In this document: positions 33,787 through 42,799 of the stretch, in pieces
Position numbering within the stretch: position 1 is the stretch's first letter
Layout: each line of letters opens with the position of its first letter
Assembly (NCBI GenBank): GCA_030645495.1
Contig: JAUSLV010000006.1
Span: forward strand, 62,001-126,000
From: Actinomycetota bacterium
GTDB lineage: Bacteria; Actinomycetota; Acidimicrobiia; Acidimicrobiales; Ilumatobacteraceae
Direction of reading: 5' to 3'
DNA length: 64,000 nucleotides
Notes under the pieces: model-generated
Databases searched by the model: none
What the model saw: only the letters and a program-made list of their open reading frames with translations
What the model was told of the DNA's origin: nothing
Made by a program: the position numbers and the translations under genes

Positions 33787-34968
33787 TCAGCCAGGGAGGC
33801 GCTCGATGATGGTGCCGGTGCCCAGCCCGCCACCACAGCACATCGAGATGAGGCCGTAACGACCGCCGGTGCGTTCGAGTTCGTTGAGCGCCTTCGTGAT
33901 GAGGATCACGCCGGTGCCACCGAGCGGGTGGCCGAGGGCGATCGCCCCGCCGTTGGGGTTCACCTTCGCCGGGTCGGCGCCGACGGTCTTCTGCCACGCG
34001 AGCACCACCGAAGCGAACGCTTCGTTGACCTCGAACACGTCGATGTCGGTGATCGAGAGACCGGTGCGGCGCAACAGCGCCTCGGTGGCCGGGATCGGGC
34101 CTTCGAGCATGAGCACCGGATCGCAGCCCACGAGCACCGAGTCGACGATGCGGCCACGAGCCTTCAGCCCCAACTGCGAGGCGCGCTCGGGCGACGCGAG
34201 CAGCAACGCTCCGGCGCCATCGGAGATCTGCGACGAGGTGCCCGCGGTGTGCACCGCATCGTCGGCCTCGCGGTTGGTGCGCAGCTTCGCCAGCCCTTCC
34301 AGGCTGCTCTCACGCATGCACTCGTCGCGCTCGAACACCTTCGTGCCGGTGACGGCGCCGGCGTCGTCGAACACGTTGACCGTGACCGGCGCAATCTGCC
34401 CGGCGTAGCGGTCCTCGGCCCACGCGGCGATTGCCCGCTGCTGCGACTGCACGCCGAACGCGTCGGTGTCGCGACGGGTGATGCCGTACTTGTGGGCGAT
34501 GCGGTCAGCACCCTCGAACTGGGTGGCGGGCTCGTACACCTCGGCGTAGCTGCCGCCGCGAGGAGCACCGAAGGCGGGGTTGGCCAGTGCAGAACCCATC
34601 GGGATGATCGACATCGTCTCGACGCCGCAGGTGACCGCGACACCAGCCATGCCCGAACCGATGAAGCCCTGGGCGATCATCGTGGCTTGCTGCGACGAAC
34701 CGCACTGCACGTTCACCGTGGCCGCCGGCACCTGCAGCGGCAGACCGGCCGTGAGCCATGCGTTGCGGGCGACGTTCGCGCTCTGCTCGCCGATCTGCTG
34801 GATGCAGCCGCCCACCACCTGGTCGACGTGCAGCGGGTCGATGCCGCTGCGCTCGATGATCGCCTTCTGCGCGGTGCCCAGCAGGTCGTTGGCCCCGGTG
34901 CGGGCGAGCGTGCCGTTGCGCCGGCCGACCGCGGTGCGGACGGCATCGATGATGAGCACTTCGTTCAT
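33787..34968 (-). CDS. Acetyl-CoA acetyltransferase (thiolase, FadA type)
   Basis: A 393-residue classical thiolase performing the last step of beta-oxidation. The nucleophile Cys89 is in NVQCGSSQQA, the catalytic His in ALGHPLGGTG and the second Cys in MCCGGGLGTG, with NEAFA also present. The sequence GGSYAEVYEP in the loop domain is like thiolases for bulky substrates (FadA5/FadA6 type), but the substrate is not proven. It stands alone upstream of the phosphoesterase unit; an inverted repeat at 34987-35001 overlaps its promoter. Confidence 0.93.
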   Translation of the reverse strand: MNEVLIIDAVRTAVGRRNGTLARTGANDLLGTAQKAIIERSGIDPLHVDQVVGGCIQQIGEQSANVARNAWLTAGLPLQVPAATVNVQCGSSQQATMIAQGFIGSGMAGVAVTCGVETMSIIPMGSALANPAFGAPRGGSYAEVYEPATQFEGADRIAHKYGITRRDTDAFGVQSQQRAIAAWAEDRYAGQIAPVTVNVFDDAGAVTGTKVFERDECMRESSLEGLAKLRTNREADDAVHTAGTSSQISDGAGALLLASPERASQLGLKARGRIVDSVLVGCDPVLMLEGPIPATEALLRRTGLSITDIDVFEVNEAFASVVLAWQKTVGADPAKVNPNGGAIALGHPLGGTGVILITKALNELERTGGRYGLISMCCGGGLGTGTIIERLPG

Positions 34969-34986
34969 TCTGATTCCCCTGGGACG

Positions 34987-35001
34987 CTGGTCGACGACCA
35001 G
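34987..35001. promoter_or_regulatory. Inverted repeat in the thiolase promoter
   Basis: CTGGTC-GAC-GACCAG, a perfect 6-bp palindrome with a 3-bp centre, about 20 nt before the thiolase ATG. On the minus strand TATGGT (35011-35006) lies immediately upstream, so a bound regulator would cover the transcription start. Confidence 0.45.
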
Positions 35002-35028
35002 GTCACCATAGTGCCGGGTCGGCAGCAG

Positions 35029-35865
35029 CTACCTGTCCAACCACGGCCCTTGGAACTGTTGATCACGGGCTGCCTTCATCGCTTCCATCCCGCCGTCGCG
35101 CAGGATCTCGTCGAACAGCCGGCCGTCGGGGCTCTTGGCCAGCCTCGACATGTCGCGAGTGACCACGTCGTGCACGCGCCCCACCGCCGTGCCGGCTGTG
35201 CGCCCCATTGCGTCGGCCACGCCGTTGATCGTGGCCTTGTTCAGCCCGGTGCCCTCGCGGGGCATCCGCGCGAGGCGGCGGGCCAACTCGGTGCAACGTT
35301 CGATCAACACGTCGGCCGGTTCGGTGGTGAGCACCAGGCCGATCTTCTCCGCTCGCGCGGCGCCGATGATCTCGCCGGTCAGCATCAGGAACTTGGCCCA
35401 CGCGGGGCCAACGATCGGCACGATCTCGGTGGCACCAGGGTGACCGATGCGACCTTCGATCAGGCCGAAGCGGCAGTCGTCGGCCGCGATCACGAAGTCG
35501 AACTGGGCCAGCAGCCCGAGGCCAGAGCCGAGGCACATCCCGTGCACCGCAGCGACGATCGGCTTGTGGATCGCCCGAACCCGCGCATTCGACGCGGCCA
35601 GCTGCTCGATGAACAGGTGGTGTTCGTACGCGTTCTCCGCAGGGACCACCCCCACGAGGTCGCCACCGGCGCAGAACGCACGACCGGCGGCGCTCACGAG
35701 GATGGCACCAACCGAATCATCGCTGTCGGCCAGTTCGAGCGCGTCGACCAGTTCCTGGCGGTTCGAGCCCCGCCCGAGCCCGAGCGCGTTCAGCTTCTCG
35801 GGTCGGTTGAGGACGACGTGGGCAACGCCATCGTCGACGCTGTAGAGGATGTGCTGCCAGTCCAC
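35029..35865 (-). CDS. Enoyl-CoA hydratase/isomerase family protein
   Basis: A 278-residue crotonase from GTG at 35865. The oxyanion-hole segments GRAFCAGGDLVG and HGMCLGSGLGLLAQFD and the region FGLIEGRIGHPGATE are present; the usual catalytic Glu pair is not fully clear. The C-terminal third is longer than average, with GRLFDEILRDGGMEAMKAA. It starts 10 nt after the stop of the flavin monooxygenase gene and belongs to a unit CoA-transferase, monooxygenase, crotonase. Confidence 0.85.
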   Translation of the reverse strand: MDWQHILYSVDDGVAHVVLNRPEKLNALGLGRGSNRQELVDALELADSDDSVGAILVSAAGRAFCAGGDLVGVVPAENAYEHHLFIEQLAASNARVRAIHKPIVAAVHGMCLGSGLGLLAQFDFVIAADDCRFGLIEGRIGHPGATEIVPIVGPAWAKFLMLTGEIIGAARAEKIGLVLTTEPADVLIERCTELARRLARMPREGTGLNKATINGVADAMGRTAGTAVGRVHDVVTRDMSRLAKSPDGRLFDEILRDGGMEAMKAARDQQFQGPWLDR

Positions 35866-35875
35866 CGCGGCGACT

Positions 35876-37501
35876 CTAGGCGGCCGCGCCGCGGACGACG
35901 TCGAACAGCTGCTGTGCATCCGCCGGCGCACTGTCGGCGCGCCAGGCCACCTGGCCATCGGGGCGCACCAGCACGAGCAACCGGCCGTACTGGCCGGCGA
36001 TCTCGGGCTGATCGATCGCCTCCACGGTGAGCGGCACACCCGTGGCCGCCGCCGCGGCGGTGAGCGCGGCGACGTCGGCTGCCGCGGCGCCGAAGTTCAA
36101 CAGCACGAAGCCCTTGCCGAACAGGTCGAGCATCGAGCGGCCGTCGGCCAGCCACGCGTGCGGCGCACGGTGGCCGGGGCGAGCGGTGGGCTGGTAGTTG
36201 CTCGGCTCGTCGGCCGGCTCGGGCGTGCCGTCGGGAACGACGATCGGTGAACCCTCGTAGCGGTAGCCCATGCCGATGCCCTGCGAGAACCACTCCTGGT
36301 GCAGACCGACCGTCAGCATGTTGCCGATGTTCTTGCGCGCCGCGTCGCCCTTGGGGCCTTCGGCCAACACGTTGGTCATCCCCGCGCCCACCCACACCTT
36401 GTAGTTCTGCGTGGAGTTGCCGAAGTTCCGCCAGCCCACCGGGCGCCGCTCGGCGGTGTAGGCGTCGATCAGGCCGGGGCCGCCCCACCCGGCCACCAGC
36501 GCACTGACCATCCAGCTTGCGTCGGTGGCGTCGCCGATGCCCGTGTTCACACCGTGGCCGCCGGTGGGCGACGTGGTGTGCACCGTGTCGCCGGCCAGCA
36601 GCACGCGGCCCTGCGCGTACGACGTGGCGAGCATCTGCGCGCGGCGCCACGGCACGAGGCGCAGCACTTCGTACTGGATGCCGGTGTTGCCGAGTGCGCG
36701 GCGCACGATCGGGTTGATGTCGAACGTCGCCGGATCGAGCGCTTCCTCGTTGCCCACGACCGTGAAGCGCCACAGGCCGTGGCCGTCGATGGCGGTCATG
36801 TTCGCCCAGGTGCCCTCGGAGCCGATGAACATCATCCGCTCGCACTCGGGGATGTACTTGTACAGCTCCGCGTCGTCGAACTTGATCATCGCGCTGAGCG
36901 AGAAGTCCATCTGCGCGATCAGCTCGAACTCCACGCCGAGGGTCTTGCGCACGGTGCTGCCCGCGCCGTCGCAACCGACGAGGTACTGCGAACGCACTGT
37001 CACCTGCTCGCCGGTGGTGACATCAGTGAGCAGCGAGGTGACGCCGTCGGCGTCCTGCGTGAAGGACTCGAAGCGCAGGTTGTAGCGCACCGTGGCATGT
37101 TCGCTGGCGATCGCTGCGTTGGCCAGGATCGGGTCGAACAGGTGCTGGCCGCAGCGGCGCAGCATCTCCGGGCCCACCATCGGGGTGCCACGCTGGTCGG
37201 CCGAGGGAATCACGCTGCGCCCCAACACGTGCCCATCGAGCGCGGTGCAGTACACCGTGTCGCGGGCCAGGTCGGGCGGGAACACCGAGGCGATCTCGTC
37301 CACCAGGCCCCAGCGGCGGCAGTACTCCATCGTGCGCTCGTTGACCGTGCCCGCCTTGGCCAGCAGCACGACGGCGGTGCCGGGGTCTTGTTCGGCAACC
37401 AGGCACGTCGTGCCCATGTGGTTCAGGTCGAGCGCGAGCGACATGCCCACGGGGCCGCCGCCGGCAATGAGGACAGGTACGTCGTAGTGGTTGGTGGTCA
37501 T
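35876..37501 (-). CDS. FAD-dependent aromatic-type monooxygenase (group A, MhpA/PheA-like)
   Basis: A 541-residue flavoprotein hydroxylase. FAD motifs are clear: VLIAGGGPVGMSLALDL near the N-terminus, the LVGCDGAGSTVR (DG) motif near residue 175 and GRVLLAGDTVHTTSPTGGHGVN (GD motif) near 300. The C-terminal 100 residues form a thioredoxin-like tail as in phenol hydroxylase and MhpA. It probably uses NAD(P)H and O2 to hydroxylate a ring or bulky substrate. It lies between a CoA-transferase and a crotonase gene on the same strand, with gaps of about 10 nt. Confidence 0.9.
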   Translation of the reverse strand: MTTNHYDVPVLIAGGGPVGMSLALDLNHMGTTCLVAEQDPGTAVVLLAKAGTVNERTMEYCRRWGLVDEIASVFPPDLARDTVYCTALDGHVLGRSVIPSADQRGTPMVGPEMLRRCGQHLFDPILANAAIASEHATVRYNLRFESFTQDADGVTSLLTDVTTGEQVTVRSQYLVGCDGAGSTVRKTLGVEFELIAQMDFSLSAMIKFDDAELYKYIPECERMMFIGSEGTWANMTAIDGHGLWRFTVVGNEEALDPATFDINPIVRRALGNTGIQYEVLRLVPWRRAQMLATSYAQGRVLLAGDTVHTTSPTGGHGVNTGIGDATDASWMVSALVAGWGGPGLIDAYTAERRPVGWRNFGNSTQNYKVWVGAGMTNVLAEGPKGDAARKNIGNMLTVGLHQEWFSQGIGMGYRYEGSPIVVPDGTPEPADEPSNYQPTARPGHRAPHAWLADGRSMLDLFGKGFVLLNFGAAAADVAALTAAAAATGVPLTVEAIDQPEIAGQYGRLLVLVRPDGQVAWRADSAPADAQQLFDVVRGAAA

Positions 37502-37513
37502 CGTGATTCCTTC

Positions 37514-38737
37514 TCAGTCCGTCGTGGGAATTGATGTGGGTGGGATCAGTCGTTGCAGCAGTGCGTCGTCGACACCCGCCTCGCGCAGCACTTCTTCGGT
37601 GTGCTGGCCGAGCAGCGGGGCAGGGCGATTCGGTTCGGGCTGCCAGCGCGACCAGGTGGTGGGCATCGCGATCTCACGCATCGTGCCCTCGGTGGGGTGT
37701 TCAACCACGTGGAACGTGTCGGTGGCCACCAGGTGCGGATCGTGGAACACCGAGTCGAGCGTGTGCAATGGGGTGGCCGGGATGTCGGCCGCGTTGAACG
37801 CATCCAGCCAGTAGGCCGTGTCGCGCGTCTTCAGCACCTCGCCCACCTCCGCGTACAACTCCTTCGCGTAGGTGGTGCGCGCCAGCAGGCTGGACACACG
37901 CTCGTCGGTGGCGAAGCGATCGGGCTGACCGGTCATCTCGAAGAACGACTGCCAGTGCCGATCGGTGTAGATGATCGCGCAGACATGGCCGTCGGTGGTG
38001 GGGTACGGCCGACGCTCGGGCGTGAGGGTGCGCTGGTAGCCAGGAGGGCCGTTCGGCGGCTCGAACGTCTGGCCGCCCATGTGATCGCCGACGGTGAACT
38101 GCACCATCGTCTCGTACATCGGCACCTCCACCACCTGGCCCACGCCGGTGCGCTGGCGGTGCTGCACCGCGGCGAGCAGGGCGATCGCTGCATGCAGGCC
38201 CACGGCGCGGTCGTTGAACGACAGCGGCACGTAGTGCGGGTGGCCCGAGCCGGCCGACACGAGCAGCGAGGGCATCGCCGTGAGGCCCTGGATCAGGTCG
38301 TCGTACGCGGGGCGACCGGCGTAGGGGCCGTCGCTGCCGAACCCCACGAGGCTGAGCCAGATCAGGCCCGGGTTCTTCGCCGAGAGGCGTTCGTAGGTCA
38401 CCCCGAGGCGGCCCATCGCCGCCGGGCGCACGTTACACACGATCGCATCGACGCCGGCGGCGATCTCGACCAACGCCTCGACCGCATCGGGGTTCTTCAG
38501 GTCGAGTTGCACGCTGCGCTTGTTGCGGTTGAGGTGCAAGAACATGCAACCCATGCCCGCGTTCCGCATCGGCGGGATCTGGCGCGTGGTGTCGCCGGTG
38601 GGCGGCTCGATCTTGATCACGTCGGCCCCGTAGTCACCCAGCACCTGCGTGCAGTACGGCCCCATCACGACATTGGTGAGGTCGATGATGCGCATACCTG
38701 CGAGCGGGGCGCCCACGTCGGTGGGATTGACGGTCAT
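37514..38737 (-). CDS. CaiB/BaiF (family III) CoA-transferase
   Basis: A 407-residue CoA-transferase from ATG at 38737 (MTVNPTDVGAPLAGMRIIDLT); the longer upstream frame is not coding. It has GDYGADVIKIEPP, NRNKRSVQLDLKN and the probable nucleophilic Asp in PAYDDLIQG. GLTAMP and DRAVGLHAA follow. It is first in the unit with the flavin monooxygenase and crotonase and is divergent from an IclR-type gene. It could attach CoA to the acid later hydroxylated or degraded. Confidence 0.9.
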   Translation of the reverse strand: MTVNPTDVGAPLAGMRIIDLTNVVMGPYCTQVLGDYGADVIKIEPPTGDTTRQIPPMRNAGMGCMFLHLNRNKRSVQLDLKNPDAVEALVEIAAGVDAIVCNVRPAAMGRLGVTYERLSAKNPGLIWLSLVGFGSDGPYAGRPAYDDLIQGLTAMPSLLVSAGSGHPHYVPLSFNDRAVGLHAAIALLAAVQHRQRTGVGQVVEVPMYETMVQFTVGDHMGGQTFEPPNGPPGYQRTLTPERRPYPTTDGHVCAIIYTDRHWQSFFEMTGQPDRFATDERVSSLLARTTYAKELYAEVGEVLKTRDTAYWLDAFNAADIPATPLHTLDSVFHDPHLVATDTFHVVEHPTEGTMREIAMPTTWSRWQPEPNRPAPLLGQHTEEVLREAGVDDALLQRLIPPTSIPTTD

Positions 38738-38783
38738 TCGATGCTCCAACTGATGTGGGCGGCGAGCACGGTCGCCGTCCGTC

Positions 38784-38817
38784 CGACTATAGTACACTCT
38801 GTCCGCATAACGAACAA
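38784..38817. promoter_or_regulatory. Divergent promoter region of the CoA-transferase and IclR-type genes
   Basis: The gap has an AT-rich core with TATAGT readable on the plus strand and TACTAT on the minus strand, flanked by GTCCG repeats. It is the only promoter-like sequence between the two divergent starts at 38737 and 38870. Confidence 0.4.
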
Positions 38818-38869
38818 GCCCCGCAAACCACGGTCCGCGGCAACCACCCGAGCGTACGATGGATGGGCA

Positions 38870-39553
38870 ATGGCCGGTGGAGCAGCGTTCGAGCACGATT
38901 TCGAGAAGGGTGAGGTGTCGCAGACACTCGACCGTGGCTTGGCCGTGCTGCAACTGTTGGGCGCGGGCCGGTCATCGCTCACCCCGGCGCAGATCGCCGC
39001 CGAGCTCACCATCGCCCGCCCGATCGCGTACCGCCTGCTGCGCACCCTCGTCCGCCGCCGGCTGGTGGTGCGCGACGACGACGGCACCTTCCGCATCGGC
39101 CCGGGCGTGCTCGATCTCGTCGGCGGAGTCGCCAGCAACGTGCTCGAGTCGGCGATGCCCGAACTCACGCGCTTGGCCGACACACTCGACTGCACCGCGA
39201 TCCTGGCGATCGCCGATGGTGACGACACGGTGTTCTTGGCCACGGTCGAGCCGGTGGGCCCCAACCCGCACCTCAGCTATCCCCCTGGCTTCCGCCAGCC
39301 CGCGCACGAGTCGCCGTTCGGCATCGCCATCCTCGCCGGCTGCCCCCGTCTCGCCGGTGAGCCCGCATCGGTGGCGAAGTCGCGGCGTCGCGGTCATGTG
39401 CTCGTTGCCGGAGCAGTGGCAGCGCCGATCAACCGTCGTGGGCGCGACGCCACCGCCAGCATCGGCGTGGCGTCCACCGAGTCGGCGGCATTCGACGGCG
39501 CTCGCGCCATCGCACTCGTCGCTGCCGCAGCAGCGCGCATCGGAGCCCGCTGA
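38870..39553 (+). CDS. IclR-family transcriptional regulator
   Basis: A 227-residue protein from ATG at 38870. The N-terminal winged HTH (QTLDRGLAVLQLLGAGRSSLTPAQIAAE, then IAYRLLRTLVRRRLV) is typical of IclR. The effector domain is shorter than usual (about 150 residues), with ILAIADGDDTVFLATVEP and the late GVAS motif. It probably controls the divergent CoA-transferase/monooxygenase unit and perhaps the acyl-CoA dehydrogenase genes downstream. Confidence 0.85.
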   Translation: MAGGAAFEHDFEKGEVSQTLDRGLAVLQLLGAGRSSLTPAQIAAELTIARPIAYRLLRTLVRRRLVVRDDDGTFRIGPGVLDLVGGVASNVLESAMPELTRLADTLDCTAILAIADGDDTVFLATVEPVGPNPHLSYPPGFRQPAHESPFGIAILAGCPRLAGEPASVAKSRRRGHVLVAGAVAAPINRRGRDATASIGVASTESAAFDGARAIALVAAAAARIGAR

Positions 39554-39586
39554 AGCGTGGCTTCGGCGCGGCGGAGCTAAATCGCA

Positions 39587-39592
39587 TACTAT
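39587..39592 (+). promoter_or_regulatory. -10 box of the acyl-CoA dehydrogenase pair
   Basis: TACTAT ends 6 nt before the GTG at 39599 and supports that start as leaderless. Confidence 0.5.
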
Positions 39593-39598
39593 TTTCCC

Positions 39599-40771
39599 GT
39601 GGACCTGACTTTCACCCAGGAAGAGCTCGACTTCCGTGAGGAGGTGCGCACCTGGCTGCACGAGAACGTGCCGAAGGAGGCGCGCCCGCACGGCGATCGG
39701 CCCGACAGTCGCGAGTTCGACCTCGCCTGGCAGAAGGCGCAGTACGACGGTGGCTGGGCGGGCATCTCGTGGCCGGCCGACTTCGGCGGTCGGGGCCTCA
39801 GCACGATCCAACAATTGATCTGGTACGAGGAGTACGCGTTGGCCGACGCGCCATGGATCGGCGCCTGCTTCGTCGGCATCAACCACGGTGGTCCCACGCT
39901 GATCGCCCGCGCCAGCGACGAGCAGAAGTCCTTCCACCTGCCCAAGATCCTCAAGGGTGAGGTCGTGTGGTGCCAGGGCTTCAGCGAACCGGGTGCCGGC
40001 AGCGACCTGGCCGCGATCCGCACGCGTGGCGTGATCGACGGCGACGAGTTGGTGGTCAACGGCCAGAAGATCTGGACCAGCTTCGCCAACATGGCCGAGT
40101 ACCAGGAGTTGCTGATCCGCACCGGCGACGAGCAGCGCCACAAGGGCCTCACCTGGGTGATCTGCGACATGCGCACCCCGGGCATCACCGTGCGTCCGAT
40201 CTCCACGATGGACCGTGGCGCCGAGTTCTGCGAGGTGTTCTACGACGACGTGCGCATCCCGCTCACGAACGTGGTGGGCCAGGTGGGCGATGGCTGGAGC
40301 GTGGCGATGAGCACGCTGTCGCTGGAGCGCGGCACCGGCTTCATGGCCGACATCCTCCACGCCACGCGCACGATCGACGAACTGATCGAGGAGTGTCGCC
40401 ACCGTCGCGGCCCCGACGGCCGACCCGTGCTGCACGACGACGAATACGCCCGTCGCCTGGCCGCCGCCAAGGCCGAGATCACGGTGCTGCGCTCGATCAC
40501 GTACCGCTCGATCTCGCGCAACATCCGCACCGGCATGCCCGGGCCGGAGGGGTCGATGCTGCGCCTGCAGTATGGCGATCTGGTGATGGGCCTGTCGCGA
40601 TTGGCGATCGAGATCCTCGGGCCCGACGCACTTGCCTACGTCGACCGCTTCCGAGCGGGTGGCTGGACCGGCAACTGGCTGCGCGCCTTCGCCGCCGGCT
40701 TCGGTGGCGGCACGCTGGAGATCCAACGCAACATCATCGGCGAGCGCGTGCTCGGCCTACCGAGAGGGTGA
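39599..40771 (+). CDS. Acyl-CoA dehydrogenase, subunit 1 of a two-gene enzyme
   Basis: A 390-residue ACAD from GTG at 39599. It begins MDLTFTQEELDFREEVRTWL, with QGFSEPGAGSDLAAIRTRG (FAD and substrate loop), NGQKIWTSFAN and the C-terminal FGGGTLEIQRNIIGERVLGLPR. The next gene, 7 nt downstream, is a shorter ACAD. Adjacent FadE pairs of this type form heteromeric dehydrogenases for steroid side chains in mycobacteria, so a heterotetramer is likely. The substrate is unknown. Confidence 0.92.
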   Translation: MDLTFTQEELDFREEVRTWLHENVPKEARPHGDRPDSREFDLAWQKAQYDGGWAGISWPADFGGRGLSTIQQLIWYEEYALADAPWIGACFVGINHGGPTLIARASDEQKSFHLPKILKGEVVWCQGFSEPGAGSDLAAIRTRGVIDGDELVVNGQKIWTSFANMAEYQELLIRTGDEQRHKGLTWVICDMRTPGITVRPISTMDRGAEFCEVFYDDVRIPLTNVVGQVGDGWSVAMSTLSLERGTGFMADILHATRTIDELIEECRHRRGPDGRPVLHDDEYARRLAAAKAEITVLRSITYRSISRNIRTGMPGPEGSMLRLQYGDLVMGLSRLAIEILGPDALAYVDRFRAGGWTGNWLRAFAAGFGGGTLEIQRNIIGERVLGLPRG

Positions 40772-40778
40772 CCCGGCC

Positions 40779-41774
40779 ATGGACCTGATGCCTTCCGCCG
40801 AACAGGACGAGATCACCACCACGGTGGCCTCGTTCCTCGCCGCCCGCCTGCCCGCCACTGCGCACGCCTCGGTGTTCGTGACGCCCGGCCCCGAGATCGA
40901 TCCGGTGGTGTTCCGCGAATGCGCCGAGCTCGGTTGGCTGTCGCTCGGCCTGCCCGAGGCGTTGGGCGGCGTGGGTTATGGCTTGGCCGAGGAAGTGATG
41001 CTGTTCCGCGAACTGGGTCGCGGCCTGGCGCCCGGTGGATTCCTGCCTGCGGTGTTGGGCGCCCGCGTCGCCGCGTTCGCAGGCCAGCGCGAACTCGCCG
41101 CGTCGATCGTGGCCGGCGAGGTGCTCGTGGCGTTGGCCACCCGCGACAGGGTCGGTGCCGACGACGTGTCCGTGTTGCACGCTGCCGAGGCCACGCTACT
41201 GGTGGTGTGTGACGCGGCCGGGGCCGCGTTGTACTCGCTTGCCGACTGCACACTCACGCCGATCGATCCCGTCGACGGCTCGATCCGCGCCGCCCGCGGC
41301 GCGCTGGGCGGCGCCACGGTCGCCTCGGTGTCGTCGGAGATCGACCCAGTGTTCGTTCGCGGCCTCGTGCTGTGCGCCGCGATGCAGGCCGGCAGCGCCG
41401 AGGCCCAGCGCGACCTCGGCGTGGCGTATGCCGGCGTGCGCGAACAGTTCGGCAAGCCGATCGGCGCGAACCAGGCGATCAAGCACCGCTGCGCCGACAT
41501 GGCCGTACGTGCCGAGGGAGCGTTCGCCCAAGTGTGCTACGCCGCGACCGCAGCCGACGGCGGAGCCGATCGGTTCGTCGATGAAGCGGTCATCGCCAAG
41601 TACTTCGCCGACGAGGCCGCCCGCCTGAACGGAGAGGCCTGCGTGCAGATCCACGGCGCGATCGGGTTCACCACCGAGACCCTCCCCCACCGCCACGTGT
41701 GGCGCGCCCACACCCTGGCGCGAGCCCTCGCCGTCCGCGCGGCCCTGCTCGACCACCTCGTCCCCCGCACCTGA
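40779..41774 (+). CDS. Acyl-CoA dehydrogenase, subunit 2 of a two-gene enzyme
   Basis: A 331-residue, shortened ACAD. It has the N-terminal helical part with ECAELGWLSLGLPEALGGVGYGL, a reduced middle beta domain and the C-terminal AYAGVREQFGKPIGANQAIKHRCADM and QIHGAIGFTTETLPHRHVWR. The FAD-loop motif of subunit 1 is missing, which matches the second subunit of heteromeric FadE pairs. Start is ATG at 40779, seven bases after the first gene. A perfect hairpin follows the stop. Confidence 0.9.
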   Translation: MDLMPSAEQDEITTTVASFLAARLPATAHASVFVTPGPEIDPVVFRECAELGWLSLGLPEALGGVGYGLAEEVMLFRELGRGLAPGGFLPAVLGARVAAFAGQRELAASIVAGEVLVALATRDRVGADDVSVLHAAEATLLVVCDAAGAALYSLADCTLTPIDPVDGSIRAARGALGGATVASVSSEIDPVFVRGLVLCAAMQAGSAEAQRDLGVAYAGVREQFGKPIGANQAIKHRCADMAVRAEGAFAQVCYAATAADGGADRFVDEAVIAKYFADEAARLNGEACVQIHGAIGFTTETLPHRHVWRAHTLARALAVRAALLDHLVPRT

Positions 41775-41791
41775 CGCCTCTCACCGACCGT

Positions 41792-41834
41792 GTGTGAAGC
41801 CGGAACCGCACTCGGTGCGGTTCCGGCTTCACAC
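41792..41834. terminator. Bidirectional hairpin terminator
   Basis: Perfect 19-bp arms at 41792-41810 and 41816-41834 with a 5-nt loop, between two convergent stops (41774 and 41852). It shares GTGTGAAGCC and ACCGCAC with the hairpin at 45314-45364, so the two belong to one repeat family. Confidence 0.85.
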
Positions 41835-41851
41835 GCAAGAGGGAGCACGGC

Positions 41852-42766
41852 TCAGAGCTGGGGGTTGAACACCGGCAGGCCGTTGTCGAAGTCGGCCAGC
41901 AACTCGCCACGCACCGACTCGATGCGCTGGATGCTCCAGTCGGAATCGCCCGCGTCGAGCTGAGTGACCGGGTGCCAGCCCTTCAACAGTTGGATGCGGG
42001 CACCGCTGACGGCGAACACCTGGCCGGTGACGCCGGCCGCGAGATCGGTGCACAGCCACACCACCAACGGGGCGATCTGATCGGGCCCCAGCGGATCGTG
42101 CTGACCAGCGGGGATCTCGGGCAGATCCTTCAACACCGTGCCCAGCAGACGCGTGGCCGCGGTGGGAGCGATCGCGTTGACGCGCACCCCGGCCGAGGCG
42201 AGTTCGCGAGCCATCGTGATCGTCATCGCCGCGAGACCCATCTTCGCTGCGCCATAGTTCGCCTGGCCGAGGTTGCCGTAGAGCCCGGAGGCCGAGGACG
42301 TGTTCACGATCACGCCGTTCACCTGCTCGCCGGTCTGCTTGAACTTGTTGCGCCAGTACGTGGCAGCGAAACGCGACGGGGCAAAGCTGCCCTTGAGCAC
42401 GACGTTGACGACGATGTCCCACTCGTCCTCGGTCATGTTGTGGCTCATCCGGTCGCGCAGGATGCCGGCGTTGTTGATCAGGATGTCGAGCCCGCCGAAC
42501 ACCTCCACGGCCTGATCGATCATCGCCTCGGCCGCGCCCCAATCCGCCACGTTCGCGCCGTTGGCCACCGCCCGGCCACCCATCGCTTCGATCTCGGCCA
42601 CCACCTGCTGCGCCGGTGAGAGGTCGTTGCCGTCACCGCGCCCATCGCCACCCAGGTCGTTCACCACCACCGAGGCGCCCTCGCTCGCCAACAGCAGCGC
42701 GTGCCCCCGGCCAATGCCGCGCCCAGCGCCGGTGACGATCGCAACCTTGCCGTCCAACAGTCCCAT
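41852..42766 (-). CDS. Short-chain dehydrogenase, MFE-2 / 17beta-HSD4-like
   Basis: A 304-residue SDR of the kind in the N-terminal part of peroxisomal multifunctional enzyme 2, oxidising 3-hydroxyacyl-CoA. It has VTGAGRGIGRGHALLLA, the long insertion NDLGGDGRGDGND, INNAG and the catalytic triad in NTSSASGLYGNLGQANYGAAK. The C-terminal extension (IQRIESVRGELLADF) is typical of the group. A paralogue of the same type is at 56433. It is followed on the same strand by no close gene; the crotonase at 42800 is upstream. Confidence 0.88.
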   Translation of the reverse strand: MGLLDGKVAIVTGAGRGIGRGHALLLASEGASVVVNDLGGDGRGDGNDLSPAQQVVAEIEAMGGRAVANGANVADWGAAEAMIDQAVEVFGGLDILINNAGILRDRMSHNMTEDEWDIVVNVVLKGSFAPSRFAATYWRNKFKQTGEQVNGVIVNTSSASGLYGNLGQANYGAAKMGLAAMTITMARELASAGVRVNAIAPTAATRLLGTVLKDLPEIPAGQHDPLGPDQIAPLVVWLCTDLAAGVTGQVFAVSGARIQLLKGWHPVTQLDAGDSDWSIQRIESVRGELLADFDNGLPVFNPQL

Positions 42767-42799
42767 GTGTGTGTCTCCTCGTCGTTCCGATGTTGTCGA